Source: Streptomyces sp. CHD11 (GTDB taxonomy: Bacteria; Actinomycetota; Actinomycetes; Streptomycetales; Streptomycetaceae). Taken from it: a DNA stretch of 64,000 nt. Made by a program: the position numbers and the translations under genes. The stretch lies in NCBI RefSeq assembly GCF_018638295.1, contig NZ_JABTTS010000004.1, forward strand, positions 1 to 64,000, given 5' to 3'. Under the pieces are notes generated by a model. That model searched no databases, had not been told where the DNA came from, and was given only the letters and a program-made list of their open reading frames with translations. Position 1 is the stretch's first letter. The number at the start of each line of letters is the position of its first letter. Shown here piece after piece: positions 17,301 to 26,800 of the stretch.

Positions 17301-20300
17301 AGTCGGCGATGCGACGGCCGTCGGCACGCAGGGCGGCCTCGCTGCTCGCGGAGAGCACCACGCACGGCACAGCGGCGGGCGCCGTGGCGGGCGTGGCAGC
17401 GGGTGCGGCGGTGCCGGCTGCCGGTCCGGCCGGCCGGTCGGCGGGGTGTTCCAGGAGCAGGTGGGCGTTGGTCCCGCCAATTCCGAAACTGCTGACGGCG
17501 GCCACCCGGGGCACGTCCCGGGGCCAGGGCTCGGCCGTCACCGGTACCCGGAACGGCCCCGCGTCGATCTCCGGGTTGAGGCGGTCGAAGTCCGCAGTGG
17601 GCGGGACCACCCCGTGGTGGACGGCAAGCACGGCACGGACCATGCCGACGACGCCCGCGGCGGCACCCAGGTGCCCGATCTGGCTCTTGACGGAGGACAG
17701 CGCCACGCCCGCGTCGTCCGCCAGACAGTACGCGTCGCGCAGCGCGGCGGCCTCCACCGGGTCGCCCAGGGCGGTGCCGGTGCCGTGCGCCTCCACATAG
17801 GCGAGGTCGGTTCCCGTACGGCCGCTGCGGCGCAGGGCGGCACGGATCGCGGCCCGCTGGCCGGAGCGGGCGGGCGCGCTGTAACTGAGCTTGTCCGATC
17901 CGTCGTTGTTGATGCCGGAACCCGTGACGACCGCGTACACCGTGTCGCCGTCGCGGCGGGCGGCGGCGAGGGGTTTCAGGACGACCACACCGGTGCCGCT
18001 GGCCCCCACGGTGCCCGCGGCGTCCGCGCTGAACGGCCGGCAGTGCCCGTCGGGGGAGAAGATGTGCTGCGGCCGGTAGGTGTAGCCGCCGGTCAGTTCG
18101 GTGTCGACGAGGACACCGCCGACGAGCATGACCTCGGCGTCGCCCTGGCGCAGCAGCCCTGCCGCGAGGTGTACGCCGACGAGTGAACTCGAGCACGCCG
18201 ACTGCACGGTGAGGGCGGGGCCGGTCAGCCCCAGGTGGTAGGCCGCCTTGGTGGCGAGGAAATCCTTCTCGTGGTGCAGGGCCAGCCGGAAGGCGTCGGG
18301 CAGCGCGTCCGGATCGCCCTCGCGCAGCATGCGCTGGAAGTAGGTGTTCTCCCCGCACGCGGCGATCAGCCCCACCCCCCGGCCGGCCGGGTCGCCGATC
18401 CCGGCGTGGGCGAGCGCCTCGACGCAGCTCATCAGCAGGTGGCGCTGTTGCGGGTCCATGAGCCGGGCCTCGCCCGGACTGAGGGTGAAGCGACCCGCGT
18501 CGAAGGCGAGGAGCCCCGCCATCTGGCTGCGGGCACCGACGCGTCCGTCCGCCGCGGGGAAGTGCTCGATGCCACGGCGGCCGGAGGTCACCAGGTCCCA
18601 GAAGGCGGCCAGGTCGGGCGCGCCCGGCAGCCGCACGGCCATGCCGATGACGGCAATGGGTTCGTCGGCGGCCTCCGGGGCCGGTCGCACCACGCCGGCG
18701 TCCCGGCCGGGTCGGATCGCCCCGCTGTCCCGGTCCCGCGCGGCCACGCCCCTCACCCGGCCCGGAAGGGCACCGCCCGCCTTTCCGTCCGGTCGTACCG
18801 CCACGTGAGCCGTCGCGTGCTCCCCTCCGCGCCGCCCCTCCAGGAAACCGGCGAGAGCGCGGAGCGTGACGTGTTCGAAGAGGTCCGGTACGGAGAAGGA
18901 GAGCCCGTCCTCGCCCGCGCAGGCGAGCTGGAACCGCATGAGGTCCAGGCTGGTGGCACCGGCGTCGAAGTACCGCTGCCGCACGCCGACCGGTGTGCCG
19001 GTGACGTCCTCGAACAGGGCCGTCAGACGCTCCTCCAGCGGTGACAGGTCGGCGGCGGCCGGTTCTTCCTGGCGCAGATCGTGACCGGGGGCGGTGAGCG
19101 TCGCGCGCCGGTCCAGCTTGCCGCTCGGGGTGCGCGGCAGCGTGGTCACGCGACGGAAGCGGGCGACGCGTACATGGGCGGGCAGCAGCGCCGACAGGTG
19201 TTCCGCGAGCCCGGCCGGATCGGGGCTCTCGCCCCGGCACTCCAGCGCGGTGACCAGGCGGCCGCCCGCCACGGCCGCGACCGCGTTGACCACACCCGGG
19301 TACTGAAGGAGCGCGGCCTCTACTTGTCCCAGCTCCAGCCGGTGACCGGCGAGTTTTATCTGGGCGTCGTCCCGCCCCGCGTAGTGGAGCAGGCCCCGCG
19401 CGTCGAAACGGGCGAGGTCGCCGGTCCGGTACAGCACGCCCAGCTCGGGATCGTCGGTGAAGCGTTCGCGGTGCGCGGCCTGGTCACCGAGGTAGCAGCG
19501 GCCCGCCATGGGCCCGCCGATCAGCAGCGCGCCGGTGGCCCCCGGCGCGACGGGGAGACCGCTGCCGTCCACCACCCGAAGGGCCGCGCCCGCCACGGGT
19601 CGCCCGATGGCGGGGCGCAGCGGCCAGCCGGCCGGGTCGCCCTCCAGGCACAGGGCGCTGACGACATGGGTCTCGGTGGGACCGTAGTGGTTGAACAGAC
19701 GCGCACCCGGCAGTCCGGCGAACCAGCGGCGGATCGCGTCGGTGCACACCAACTGCTCGCCCGCGGTGACGACTTCGCGCAGCCGCGACGGGTACCGCCC
19801 GGTGCGGACACCGTGTTCGGCGAGCAACTGGAGCGCCACGTACGGCAGGAAGACACGTTCCACCGCCGCCGCCTCCAACTGTTCGAGCAGGGCCGGCGCG
19901 TCGTGCCGCCAGCCAGGATCGACCAGGTGCAGCAGGCCCCCGGAGCACAGCGTGGTGAAGATCTCCTGGAAGGAGACGTCGAAGGAGAGTATCGAGAACT
20001 GCTGGGTACGGGCCGGCCGGTCCAGTCCGCCCGTGACGCGCTGCCAGGTCAGCAGGTTGCACAGGGTCCGGTCGGGGACCTGGACGCCCTTGGGGACGCC
20101 GGTGGAGCCCGATGTGAAGAGCGTGTACAGCGGGCGCAGCCCCTCGTGTGCGTACGGCACGGGCACTGCGGCGGGTGTGCCGGCGGGTGTGTCGGTGAGG
20201 GTGACGACGTGGCGGGGGAGCGACGGCGGTGCGAGAGTCTCCAGGACACCGAGGTCCCGCCGGGTCACCAGCACGCACAGGGGGTCCGCCTGGTCGAGCA

Positions 20301-23300
20301 CGTGCCGCAGCAGGGCCGACGGATAGGCCGGGTCGAGGGGGACGACGGTCACGCCCAACCGGGCGGCGGCCAGCAGCGCCACGATGTGCTCGGCGGACGG
20401 CTGGAGGTAGAGCGCGACGGACGCCGGAGCGGCGGGGTCGGCCGGCAGCGGATGGCGGGCACGCAGATCGGTCGCCAACGCGTGGGCCAGCGCGTCGAGT
20501 TCGGCGTACGTGAGGGTCGTTCCGCCGTCCGTGAGGGCCGGGGCGTGCGGGGTGGCGGCCACCTGCCGGGCGAAGCCGTCGGCGACGGTCGGGAAGTCGG
20601 GGACGAGCGCCTCGCCCCGGCCGGTGTCGGGCAGACCGTGGCGGTGGTCGGCGATCAGAGCGCGCAAGGTGATGTCGTCGCCGCCGGCCAAGTGGTCCAG
20701 GCACCGTCGGAACAGCCGCGCCGCCGCCTCCGCGCGCTCGGCGCCGAAATCGTCGCGGTACTCCCACAGGCAGTCGAAGCCGGACTCGTGCTCGACGACG
20801 GACAGGGCGAGCGCGCACTTGGCGCCGAGCGGCTCGGGCCACACGGGTCGCACCTCGCAGCCGTCCAGCCGCAGCGCGGAGAAGTCGGTGTTCTCCAGGA
20901 CGAACAGATAGTCGAAGAGGGGGGCGCGCTCGCGGAGCACCGGATCGGACAACAGGTCGGCCAGGGCCACCTCCTGGTCCTCCAGGACGTCCCGGACGGT
21001 GTCGGCGTGCGACGCGAGGTGGGCGGCCAGACCGTCGCGGGGGCGCAGTTCCAACTTCAGCAGCACGGTGTTGGCGAACATGCCGACGGCGTCGGCGAAC
21101 TCGGGCCGCGACCGGCCGGAGACCGGCGACGCGACGAGGGGACGCTCCTGGCCGGTCACCCCGTACAAGCTCGCGGCGAACGCGGACACCAGCAACTGGA
21201 AGCGGGTCACACCGCGTTCGGCGGCGAGCCGGTCCAGGCCGGCCCGGCGGACCAGGTCGAGGGAGGTCCGCAGCAGCCTCGCCCGGGGCCGGACGGTCAC
21301 CGCCTCCGAGGCGGGCAGGACGGGCGACAGCTCGCCGTCACGGCCGTAGTGCTCGCCGAGCCGGGCCCGTCGCCGTCCGTACGCAGCGCTCGCCTGCCAC
21401 TCCCGCTGCCACCGCGCGAAGTCCAGCGGTGTGCACGCGGACGTGGTGCCGGGCCCGCCCGACTCGCCACGCAGCGCGGCGGCGTAGGCGTCGCCGAAGT
21501 CGCGGAAGAGGAGGTTGAGCGACCAGCCGTCCACGGCGACGTGGTGCAGGTGCAGCAGGAGCACCCCCGCGTCCGCACCGCCCACCCACGCGGCGCGCAG
21601 CATACGGGTGTCCGTGAGGTCGAAGCGGTGGTCGAAGAACCGGTCGGCGAGGTCCCGCCACCCCTCGCCCCCGCCGCCGTCGAGGTCCCCGAGATTCAGG
21701 CCCTCGCCTCCGTCGAGCGGCTCCCAGGGGTCGTACGGGTCGCCCGCCCGCTGGCGCAGCCCGTGCGGGGTGGGGACCAGTCGCGTCCGCAGGGCCGTGT
21801 GCCGTTCCACCAGCCCGCGCACCGCCCGGCGCAGGGCCGCCCGGTCGACGCCGCCCCGGAGGCGGAAGACGAGCGGTACGTCGTAGGCGCGGTCCGCTGG
21901 GTCCCGCTGGTGCAGGAACCAGAGGCGTTCCTGCTCCCTGGTGGCCGGCGCGGTCGGTTCGCCGGAGGCGGCGGGCACGGGCGGATGCTCGCCGGTCGCG
22001 GCGTCCTGGGCGTGCACGGCCTCGGCGAGGGCGGCGAAGTCGGCGGTGAGCACCAGGCCCTGCGGCAGGTCGACGCGGAATCGCCGCATGACCTCGAAGC
22101 GGAAACGCAGCGCCTTCAGGGAGTCGCCGCCGTGCGGTATCCACCGGTCGTCGGGGCGCAGGCCGGCCACCCCGAGGATGCCCTCGGCGAGATCGAGCAC
22201 GGGCCGCTGCTCGTCGCTGACGCGCGCCTCGCCCTCGTACGAGCGCCGCCACGGCGGCGGGGCGTCGCGCAGCAGCGCGTCCCGGTCGACCTTGCCGGTG
22301 GCGGTGAGCGGCAGTTCCGGTACGAGATGGGTGTGGTGGGGCCGCATGTACGGGGGCAGCCCGGTCGTGAGGTGCCGGTCGTAGGCGTCGAAGGAGAGCT
22401 CTCCGGGTTCGCCGCCCGGGACGACGACGAAGGCGAGCAGTTCGTTGCGGCCGGCCTCGTCGCGGCGGGTGCACACGTACGCCTGGCGCACGGCCGGGTG
22501 GGCGAGGACGCCTCGCTCCACCTCCCCCGGCTCGATGCGGAAGCCGCGCACCTTCACCTGGCGGTCCGCTCGGCCGACGTAGGTCACCCGGCCCTCGGTG
22601 TCCCGGCGCACGAGGTCGCCCGTGCGGTACCAGCGCTCCTCGCCGCCCGCCTCGCCCTCCGGGTCCGGCAGCATGACGAAACTCCGCTCGGTCCGCACGG
22701 GCAGGTTGCGGTAACCCCGGGCCAGCGCAGGTCCTGCGAGGAGCAGTTCGGCGATCTCCCCCGGCTCCGCGGTGCGTCCGTCCTCGGTGCGCAGCAACGT
22801 GCGCGTGCCGGGCAGCGGGGTGCCGAGAGGGACGGTGACGCCCGCGAAGTCCCGGGGTATCGGATGGCAGAGGGCGAACGTGGTCGCCTCCGTCGGTCCG
22901 TACACGTTGTGCAGGACGGTGCGCGAGGCGGTGTTGGCCTCGTACCACCGGCGGATCAGCCGCGCGTCGAGCTGCTCGCCGCCGACGAGGACCTGGGAGA
23001 CGGTACTGAAGCAGTCGGGCACCCTCTCGACGACCGTGTTGAACAACGCGACCGTGATGAACAGTGTGCTGATGCGCCGGTCCGTCAGAGCCCCGGCGAG
23101 CGGGTGCGGGCTGTGCACCTGCTCGTCGTCGAGGATCACGCAGACACCGTCGGTCAGCAGCGGTACCCAGACCTCGAAGCTGAGAGCGTCGAAGGCCGGG
23201 TTGGACAGACAGGCGTACCGGGCGCCGGGCCGCAGGCCGATGTATCCGGGCTCGGCGAGCCGCAGCACGCCCGCGTCGGTGACCTCGACGCCCTTGGGGC

Positions 23301-23841
23301 GGCCCGTACTGCCGGAGGTGTAGAAGACGAAACCCGTCCCGGTGTCCCCGGTGTCCGCCGGCGCCTTCGCGGGCGAGTCGGTCCGGGCGTCCCGCACCGC
23401 GTCCGGTTCCTCGTCGCCCAGGAGCAGGTCGGCGCCGAGGGCGAAGAACTCTCCGCCGACGTGCGAGAGTTCGTCGTGGACGACGGCGACGGCGCCCGAG
23501 TCGTCGAGGATGTGCCGCTGCCGGTCGGCAGGGCTGAGCCGGTCCAGGGGGACGACGGTGGCACCGGCGCGACGGATGCCGAGCATCACGCACACCAGCC
23601 GCCAGGAGCGCGGCAGGCAGACGGCGACGGCCTGCCCCGGGCCCACCCCGAGGTCGCGCAGCCGCGCGGCGACCCGGCCGCTGAGGCGGTCGAGGCCGGC
23701 GTGGTCGAGCACGTGCGTGCCGTCCTCGACAGCGACGGCGGCCGGGGTGCGCCGGACCCGGGCGAGCACCGCGTCGGCGAGAGCGGAGGCCGACCGGCTC
23801 GGGGGGGCGCCGTCGGAAGGGGAGGTGACGTCGGTGCTCAT
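14320..23841 (-). CDS. Hybrid NRPS-PKS: A-PCP-C-A(Pro)-PCP-KS-KR-ACP-TE, no AT
   Basis: 3173 aa. Domains by residue: A1 about 20-520 (TSGSTGRPKG about 180); PCP1 Ser in GGDSLKALRF about 572; C about 630-1060 with intact HHVAVDG about 767; A2 about 1085-1580; PCP2 in GATSLDLMRF about 1628; KS about 1728-2160 with SACSSSL, EAHGTGTALGDP and KSQIGHLG; a long linker; KR about 2590-2800 (GGTGGIG, YCSSM, FDYAAAN); ACP in GADSLTLLELL about 2872; TE with GWSFG about 3007. By eye the A2 pocket reads D-V-Q-F-V-A-H-V-V, the known proline code. A1 reads about D-A-F-F-V-G-V-T-F, resembling Val/Ile codes. No AT (no GHSxG region) lies between KS and KR, so malonyl must be loaded in trans. Expected chain: branched amino acid, proline, then one C2 unit reduced to beta-hydroxy. 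The start overlaps the upstream NRPS stop (ATGA). Confidence 0.93.
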   Translation of the reverse strand: MSTDVTSPSDGAPPSRSASALADAVLARVRRTPAAVAVEDGTHVLDHAGLDRLSGRVAARLRDLGVGPGQAVAVCLPRSWRLVCVMLGIRRAGATVVPLDRLSPADRQRHILDDSGAVAVVHDELSHVGGEFFALGADLLLGDEEPDAVRDARTDSPAKAPADTGDTGTGFVFYTSGSTGRPKGVEVTDAGVLRLAEPGYIGLRPGARYACLSNPAFDALSFEVWVPLLTDGVCVILDDEQVHSPHPLAGALTDRRISTLFITVALFNTVVERVPDCFSTVSQVLVGGEQLDARLIRRWYEANTASRTVLHNVYGPTEATTFALCHPIPRDFAGVTVPLGTPLPGTRTLLRTEDGRTAEPGEIAELLLAGPALARGYRNLPVRTERSFVMLPDPEGEAGGEERWYRTGDLVRRDTEGRVTYVGRADRQVKVRGFRIEPGEVERGVLAHPAVRQAYVCTRRDEAGRNELLAFVVVPGGEPGELSFDAYDRHLTTGLPPYMRPHHTHLVPELPLTATGKVDRDALLRDAPPPWRRSYEGEARVSDEQRPVLDLAEGILGVAGLRPDDRWIPHGGDSLKALRFRFEVMRRFRVDLPQGLVLTADFAALAEAVHAQDAATGEHPPVPAASGEPTAPATREQERLWFLHQRDPADRAYDVPLVFRLRGGVDRAALRRAVRGLVERHTALRTRLVPTPHGLRQRAGDPYDPWEPLDGGEGLNLGDLDGGGGEGWRDLADRFFDHRFDLTDTRMLRAAWVGGADAGVLLLHLHHVAVDGWSLNLLFRDFGDAYAAALRGESGGPGTTSACTPLDFARWQREWQASAAYGRRRARLGEHYGRDGELSPVLPASEAVTVRPRARLLRTSLDLVRRAGLDRLAAERGVTRFQLLVSAFAASLYGVTGQERPLVASPVSGRSRPEFADAVGMFANTVLLKLELRPRDGLAAHLASHADTVRDVLEDQEVALADLLSDPVLRERAPLFDYLFVLENTDFSALRLDGCEVRPVWPEPLGAKCALALSVVEHESGFDCLWEYRDDFGAERAEAAARLFRRCLDHLAGGDDITLRALIADHRHGLPDTGRGEALVPDFPTVADGFARQVAATPHAPALTDGGTTLTYAELDALAHALATDLRARHPLPADPAAPASVALYLQPSAEHIVALLAAARLGVTVVPLDPAYPSALLRHVLDQADPLCVLVTRRDLGVLETLAPPSLPRHVVTLTDTPAGTPAAVPVPYAHEGLRPLYTLFTSGSTGVPKGVQVPDRTLCNLLTWQRVTGGLDRPARTQQFSILSFDVSFQEIFTTLCSGGLLHLVDPGWRHDAPALLEQLEAAAVERVFLPYVALQLLAEHGVRTGRYPSRLREVVTAGEQLVCTDAIRRWFAGLPGARLFNHYGPTETHVVSALCLEGDPAGWPLRPAIGRPVAGAALRVVDGSGLPVAPGATGALLIGGPMAGRCYLGDQAAHRERFTDDPELGVLYRTGDLARFDARGLLHYAGRDDAQIKLAGHRLELGQVEAALLQYPGVVNAVAAVAGGRLVTALECRGESPDPAGLAEHLSALLPAHVRVARFRRVTTLPRTPSGKLDRRATLTAPGHDLRQEEPAAADLSPLEERLTALFEDVTGTPVGVRQRYFDAGATSLDLMRFQLACAGEDGLSFSVPDLFEHVTLRALAGFLEGRRGGEHATAHVAVRPDGKAGGALPGRVRGVAARDRDSGAIRPGRDAGVVRPAPEAADEPIAVIGMAVRLPGAPDLAAFWDLVTSGRRGIEHFPAADGRVGARSQMAGLLAFDAGRFTLSPGEARLMDPQQRHLLMSCVEALAHAGIGDPAGRGVGLIAACGENTYFQRMLREGDPDALPDAFRLALHHEKDFLATKAAYHLGLTGPALTVQSACSSSLVGVHLAAGLLRQGDAEVMLVGGVLVDTELTGGYTYRPQHIFSPDGHCRPFSADAAGTVGASGTGVVVLKPLAAARRDGDTVYAVVTGSGINNDGSDKLSYSAPARSGQRAAIRAALRRSGRTGTDLAYVEAHGTGTALGDPVEAAALRDAYCLADDAGVALSSVKSQIGHLGAAAGVVGMVRAVLAVHHGVVPPTADFDRLNPEIDAGPFRVPVTAEPWPRDVPRVAAVSSFGIGGTNAHLLLEHPADRPAGPAAGTAAPAATPATAPAAVPCVVLSASSEAALRADGRRIADYLDAHPATYPQVLRHLQAGRPALGQRAAAACPDAASASAWLRAPAPVAVQAAREEVPVRSGDPRQLAEAWTAGRTVAWPEGPACAPWDFPPPALDLSEYDFPRVPGRAAPPPVPEGADPPSRRLPSDQWLHQPQWTRLRRARTGVPSGPGTAIGAAPGAVNVPGTPTDGPAESRTAPRTALVITADMGGGTGGDIGADTWRFLEDHYARVVRVRPATALRRLADDRYEVAPGDAAQLVALLTLVGDGAARTEGGADGIDWLHALPLALDGRVDEHALEDAQRVCLDAVAALGKALAGLPDASRPRVWLLSHRAQPVTGAVATPLAGLLAAGIETPRQELGVVPRWIDLPGPDPADWAPYLPDLLRDDTLAPRVVALRDGYWWHRPVQPVPAPAFPSTADRVAEPGTHLILGGTGGIGVTLAARLLADSANRVVLVARGTEVPAGLRPYGDRVTLVGADLATEDLDAIADRLAPHLDGLAGVVHAAGTAAGGLLAGRVAATARRATAAKLRGALLVERLAVRHTPAYVAYCSSMAAHHGGVGQFDYAAANACLDAFAHHAPPAGGGATVRLSIGWDIWDEVGMARQAPAGDTRHQEHLKVALTPEDGAMVFAHALSLRLPHLMVSTTPLPQARFFYEARPAAHRARSGADAREAAAGGALSGEPAAGLTEVLCELLGVDTVDPDAPLYDLGADSLTLLELLEEVKRRHGTDIDLADLGHHVTLTEILGKLGGGARQPAQPGAEAEVEVWQRGTGEDVLCLVHPVGGDIQAYRPLVSALPAELTVCLIPDPALRDPRLPARSIADRAADYLRAVRAAFPDAGPRLRLAGWSFGAWTALSMAALAERDGRPAAGLYLLDPPPPGSGTEFAAYDKAQVDEVFVRELGGSRADGLTDPGRAYAERLARCCRANLAAMAEHRLPQVTTTPTTVWLAERPVDTPVLAPRPTPPGAWDAHLPRASRVRRVDADHYGLVAAPHARDVAAILAAGPRPSTRQP

Positions 23842-26800
23842 CGGGCTCCCGCCACGGGGAGGCCGGCGGTGGAGGCCGGCGCGGACCGGTGGCCGTGGTG
23901 GGCCAGCTCCGCCGTCAGCAGGGCACCGACACGGACCGCTTCGGCACCTTCGAGGATCTCCCAGTGGCCACAGGCGAGGGTCTCGACCTGGAAGTCGCCC
24001 TCAGCCCGCCGCCGCCAGAAGGCACGGACCTCGGCGTGGAACGGCGTGTCGTCACCGTCCGGCACGGCCTGGGCGAGGACCAGGCGGGTCGGGGAGGCGG
24101 CGGGCAGGTACTCCCGGGCCGTCGACCGGTTGTGGTTGTACAGCCGGAAGTAGCGCTCGATCTGCGCGTCGTCCATGCCGGGATACATCCCGTTGAACCT
24201 CACAAGCTTGTCGCGGAACTCCGCCTCGTCGACGGCGGTGATCGCCGCACGGGCCGCGGCGTCGTCGGTGGCCTGGGTGTCGAGGAGGACGACACTGACG
24301 TCACGGCGCCCGGCCCGGCCGAGGATCTCCCCCATCCGGTGGGCGACCAGCCCTCCGTAGGACAGGCCGGTCAGCACGACGGGGCCCTCGTCCATCGGGC
24401 CGAGGAGGCGCAGATACCCCTCCGCCATGGCCTCCACCGTGGGCAGGACGTCCTCGCCGGGGTTCACGCCCGGCGACTGGATACCGTAGAGCCCCGCCCC
24501 GGCGGGCAGATGCTCGGCCAGCGGCAGGTAGCAGAACGCGGTGCCCCCGGCCGGGTGGACGCACACCACCCGCGGTCCCGCACCACGCCGGAACTCGATG
24601 AGACTGCCCGGTGCGGAGTCGGCGCCGTCCTCGCGCAGCAGCGCGGCGAGCGCCTCGATCGTGGGCCGCGTCATGACCTCGGCCACCGGCAGATGCCGGC
24701 CGAACGCCTCCGTGACGGCGTGGGCCATCTTGATGGCCGCCAGGGAAGTGCCGCCCACCTCGAAGAAGTCGTCGCCGACGCCTATGTCCGGATGGAGCAG
24801 CACGCTCCGCCATATCCGGTACAGGGCGTGCTCGACGTGGTCGCGCGGGCTGGCGGTGTTGACCCGAGTGGAGGTCCGCTCGTGGGCCAGCGCCAGCAGG
24901 GCGGCACGGTCGGCCTTGCCGCTGCGGTTGAGTGGCAGGGCGTCGAGGTCGACCACGACGGCGGGGATCATGTAGTCGGGCAGACGGCGGGAGAGCGCGG
25001 CGCGCCAGTCGCCGGCGGCACGCGCCGGTGCCGTACCCCGGCCGACCCCGGCGACCAGCCGGACCTGCCCCGCGGCGTCGCGGTCGGCGAGGACCACGGC
25101 CTCCCGGACACCGGGCAGTGCCATGAACGCCGCCTCGATCTCCGCCGGTTCGATCCGGAACCCGCGCACCTTGACCTGGTCGTCCGCGCGCCCCGCGTAG
25201 ACCGCCTCGCCGTCCGGCTGCCGCCTGGCCAGGTCGCCGGTGCGGTAGATCCGCTCGCCGGGCACGAACGGGTCGGGCAGGAACCGCTCCTCGGTGAGGT
25301 CGGGGCGGTTGAGGTAGCCGCGGGCGAGGGAGGACCCGCCGAGGTACACTTCACCCACCACGCCCGGCGGCACGGGCCGCATACGGTCGTCGAGCAGGTA
25401 GAGACGGGTGCCGGGGAGCGGGCGGCCGATGGGGCAGGGACGCTCCAGCGGACGCGGCGTGTAGTAGGCGGTGCTGTACAGCGTCGCCTCGGTGGGCCCG
25501 TAGCCGAAGCAGATCCGCAGGCCGGGCAGGTGCAGGGTCATGCGGTGCAGGGCGGCCTCGGCGAGCGACTCCACTCCGGTGAGCAGCTTGCGCAGCGCCA
25601 GCCCGCGCAGCCGTACGGCGGGGTCCTCGTCGATCCACTTGACGTAGGCCGGCGGCAGGAACGCCTGGGTCACCCGACGCTCGCGCAGCCACACCAGCAG
25701 GGTCTCCGGGTCGCCGCGCAGCGCCTCGGGGACGAGGTGTAGCACACCGCCGGTGGCCAGGGGGAGCAGCAGTTCGTGGATGGAGACGTCGAAGCCGATG
25801 CTGGACCAGGCCGAATTGGCCTCGCCGGGGGCCGTGCCCATACGGTCGTGCCAGGTGGCGAAGAGGTTGAGGACACTGCGGTGCTCCACCGCGACGCCCT
25901 TGGGCCGGCCCGTGGACCCGGAGGTGTAGATCACGTATGCCGTGCGGTCCGGCGCGCGGTCGGTGCCGGACGGCGGCCGCTCGCTCTCCGCCCCCTCGGA
26001 TTCGACGGCAGCGAGCGCCAGCCAACCCATGGGCCGGCCCGTGTCGTCGCCCTGGTCGCTCAGTACGACGGGGCAGGCGGCGTCCTCGACCATGCCGGTG
26101 AGCCGCTCGCGGGGCTGCCCGGGGTCGAGCGGAAGGTAGGCGGCGCCCGCCTTGAGGATGCCCAGGATGCCGACCACGAGGTCGCACGACCGTCCGGCGT
26201 GCAGGCCCACCACGTCACCGGGGCGCACGGACCTGGCGACGAGGGCGTGCGCCAGCCGGTTGGCGCGGCGGTCCACGGTCGCGTAGTCGAGCGACCGCTC
26301 CCCGTCGACCACTGCGGTCAGTCCGCCCCGCGCCCGAGCCTGGGCCTCGAAGAGTGCCGCGATTCCGGAGGCCGACCGCAGGGCGAGGGCGACGGGGCCG
26401 GCCTCCGCATCGGCGGCCTCCGGATCGTTCTCCGGTCCCCCGTCGCCCGACGGCGTGGCGTCGCCGTCGCGCACCAGCCGCCGCGACTCCTCCGGGCCCA
26501 TCAGTTCCAGATCCCGGATGTCACGGTCGGGACGGTGGGCCATGTCGGTCAGCAGCCGCCGCAGGTACTCCGCCCAGCGCCGCGCCGTGGCGTCGTCGAA
26601 CAGGGCGGTGGCGTAGTCGAGATGGCAGAGCAGACGCCCCTCGGACTCGGTCACGGACAGTGCGAGGTCGAACTTGGCCGGGGCGTCGGCGATCGGCAGC
26701 GGCCGGGACTCGACACCGGGCAGGTCCAGCAGGCTCCGGCGGTCCGGGACCCAGGCCAGCATGGTCTGGAACAGCGGGGTGCGAGCGGCGCTGCGAGGCG

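Noticed and set aside
19081..24153. 1690-aa open frame on the plus strand opposite the NRPS genes
   Set aside because: It is the antisense shadow of the NRPS-PKS gene, produced by GC-rich third positions; the minus strand carries complete domain motifs throughout.
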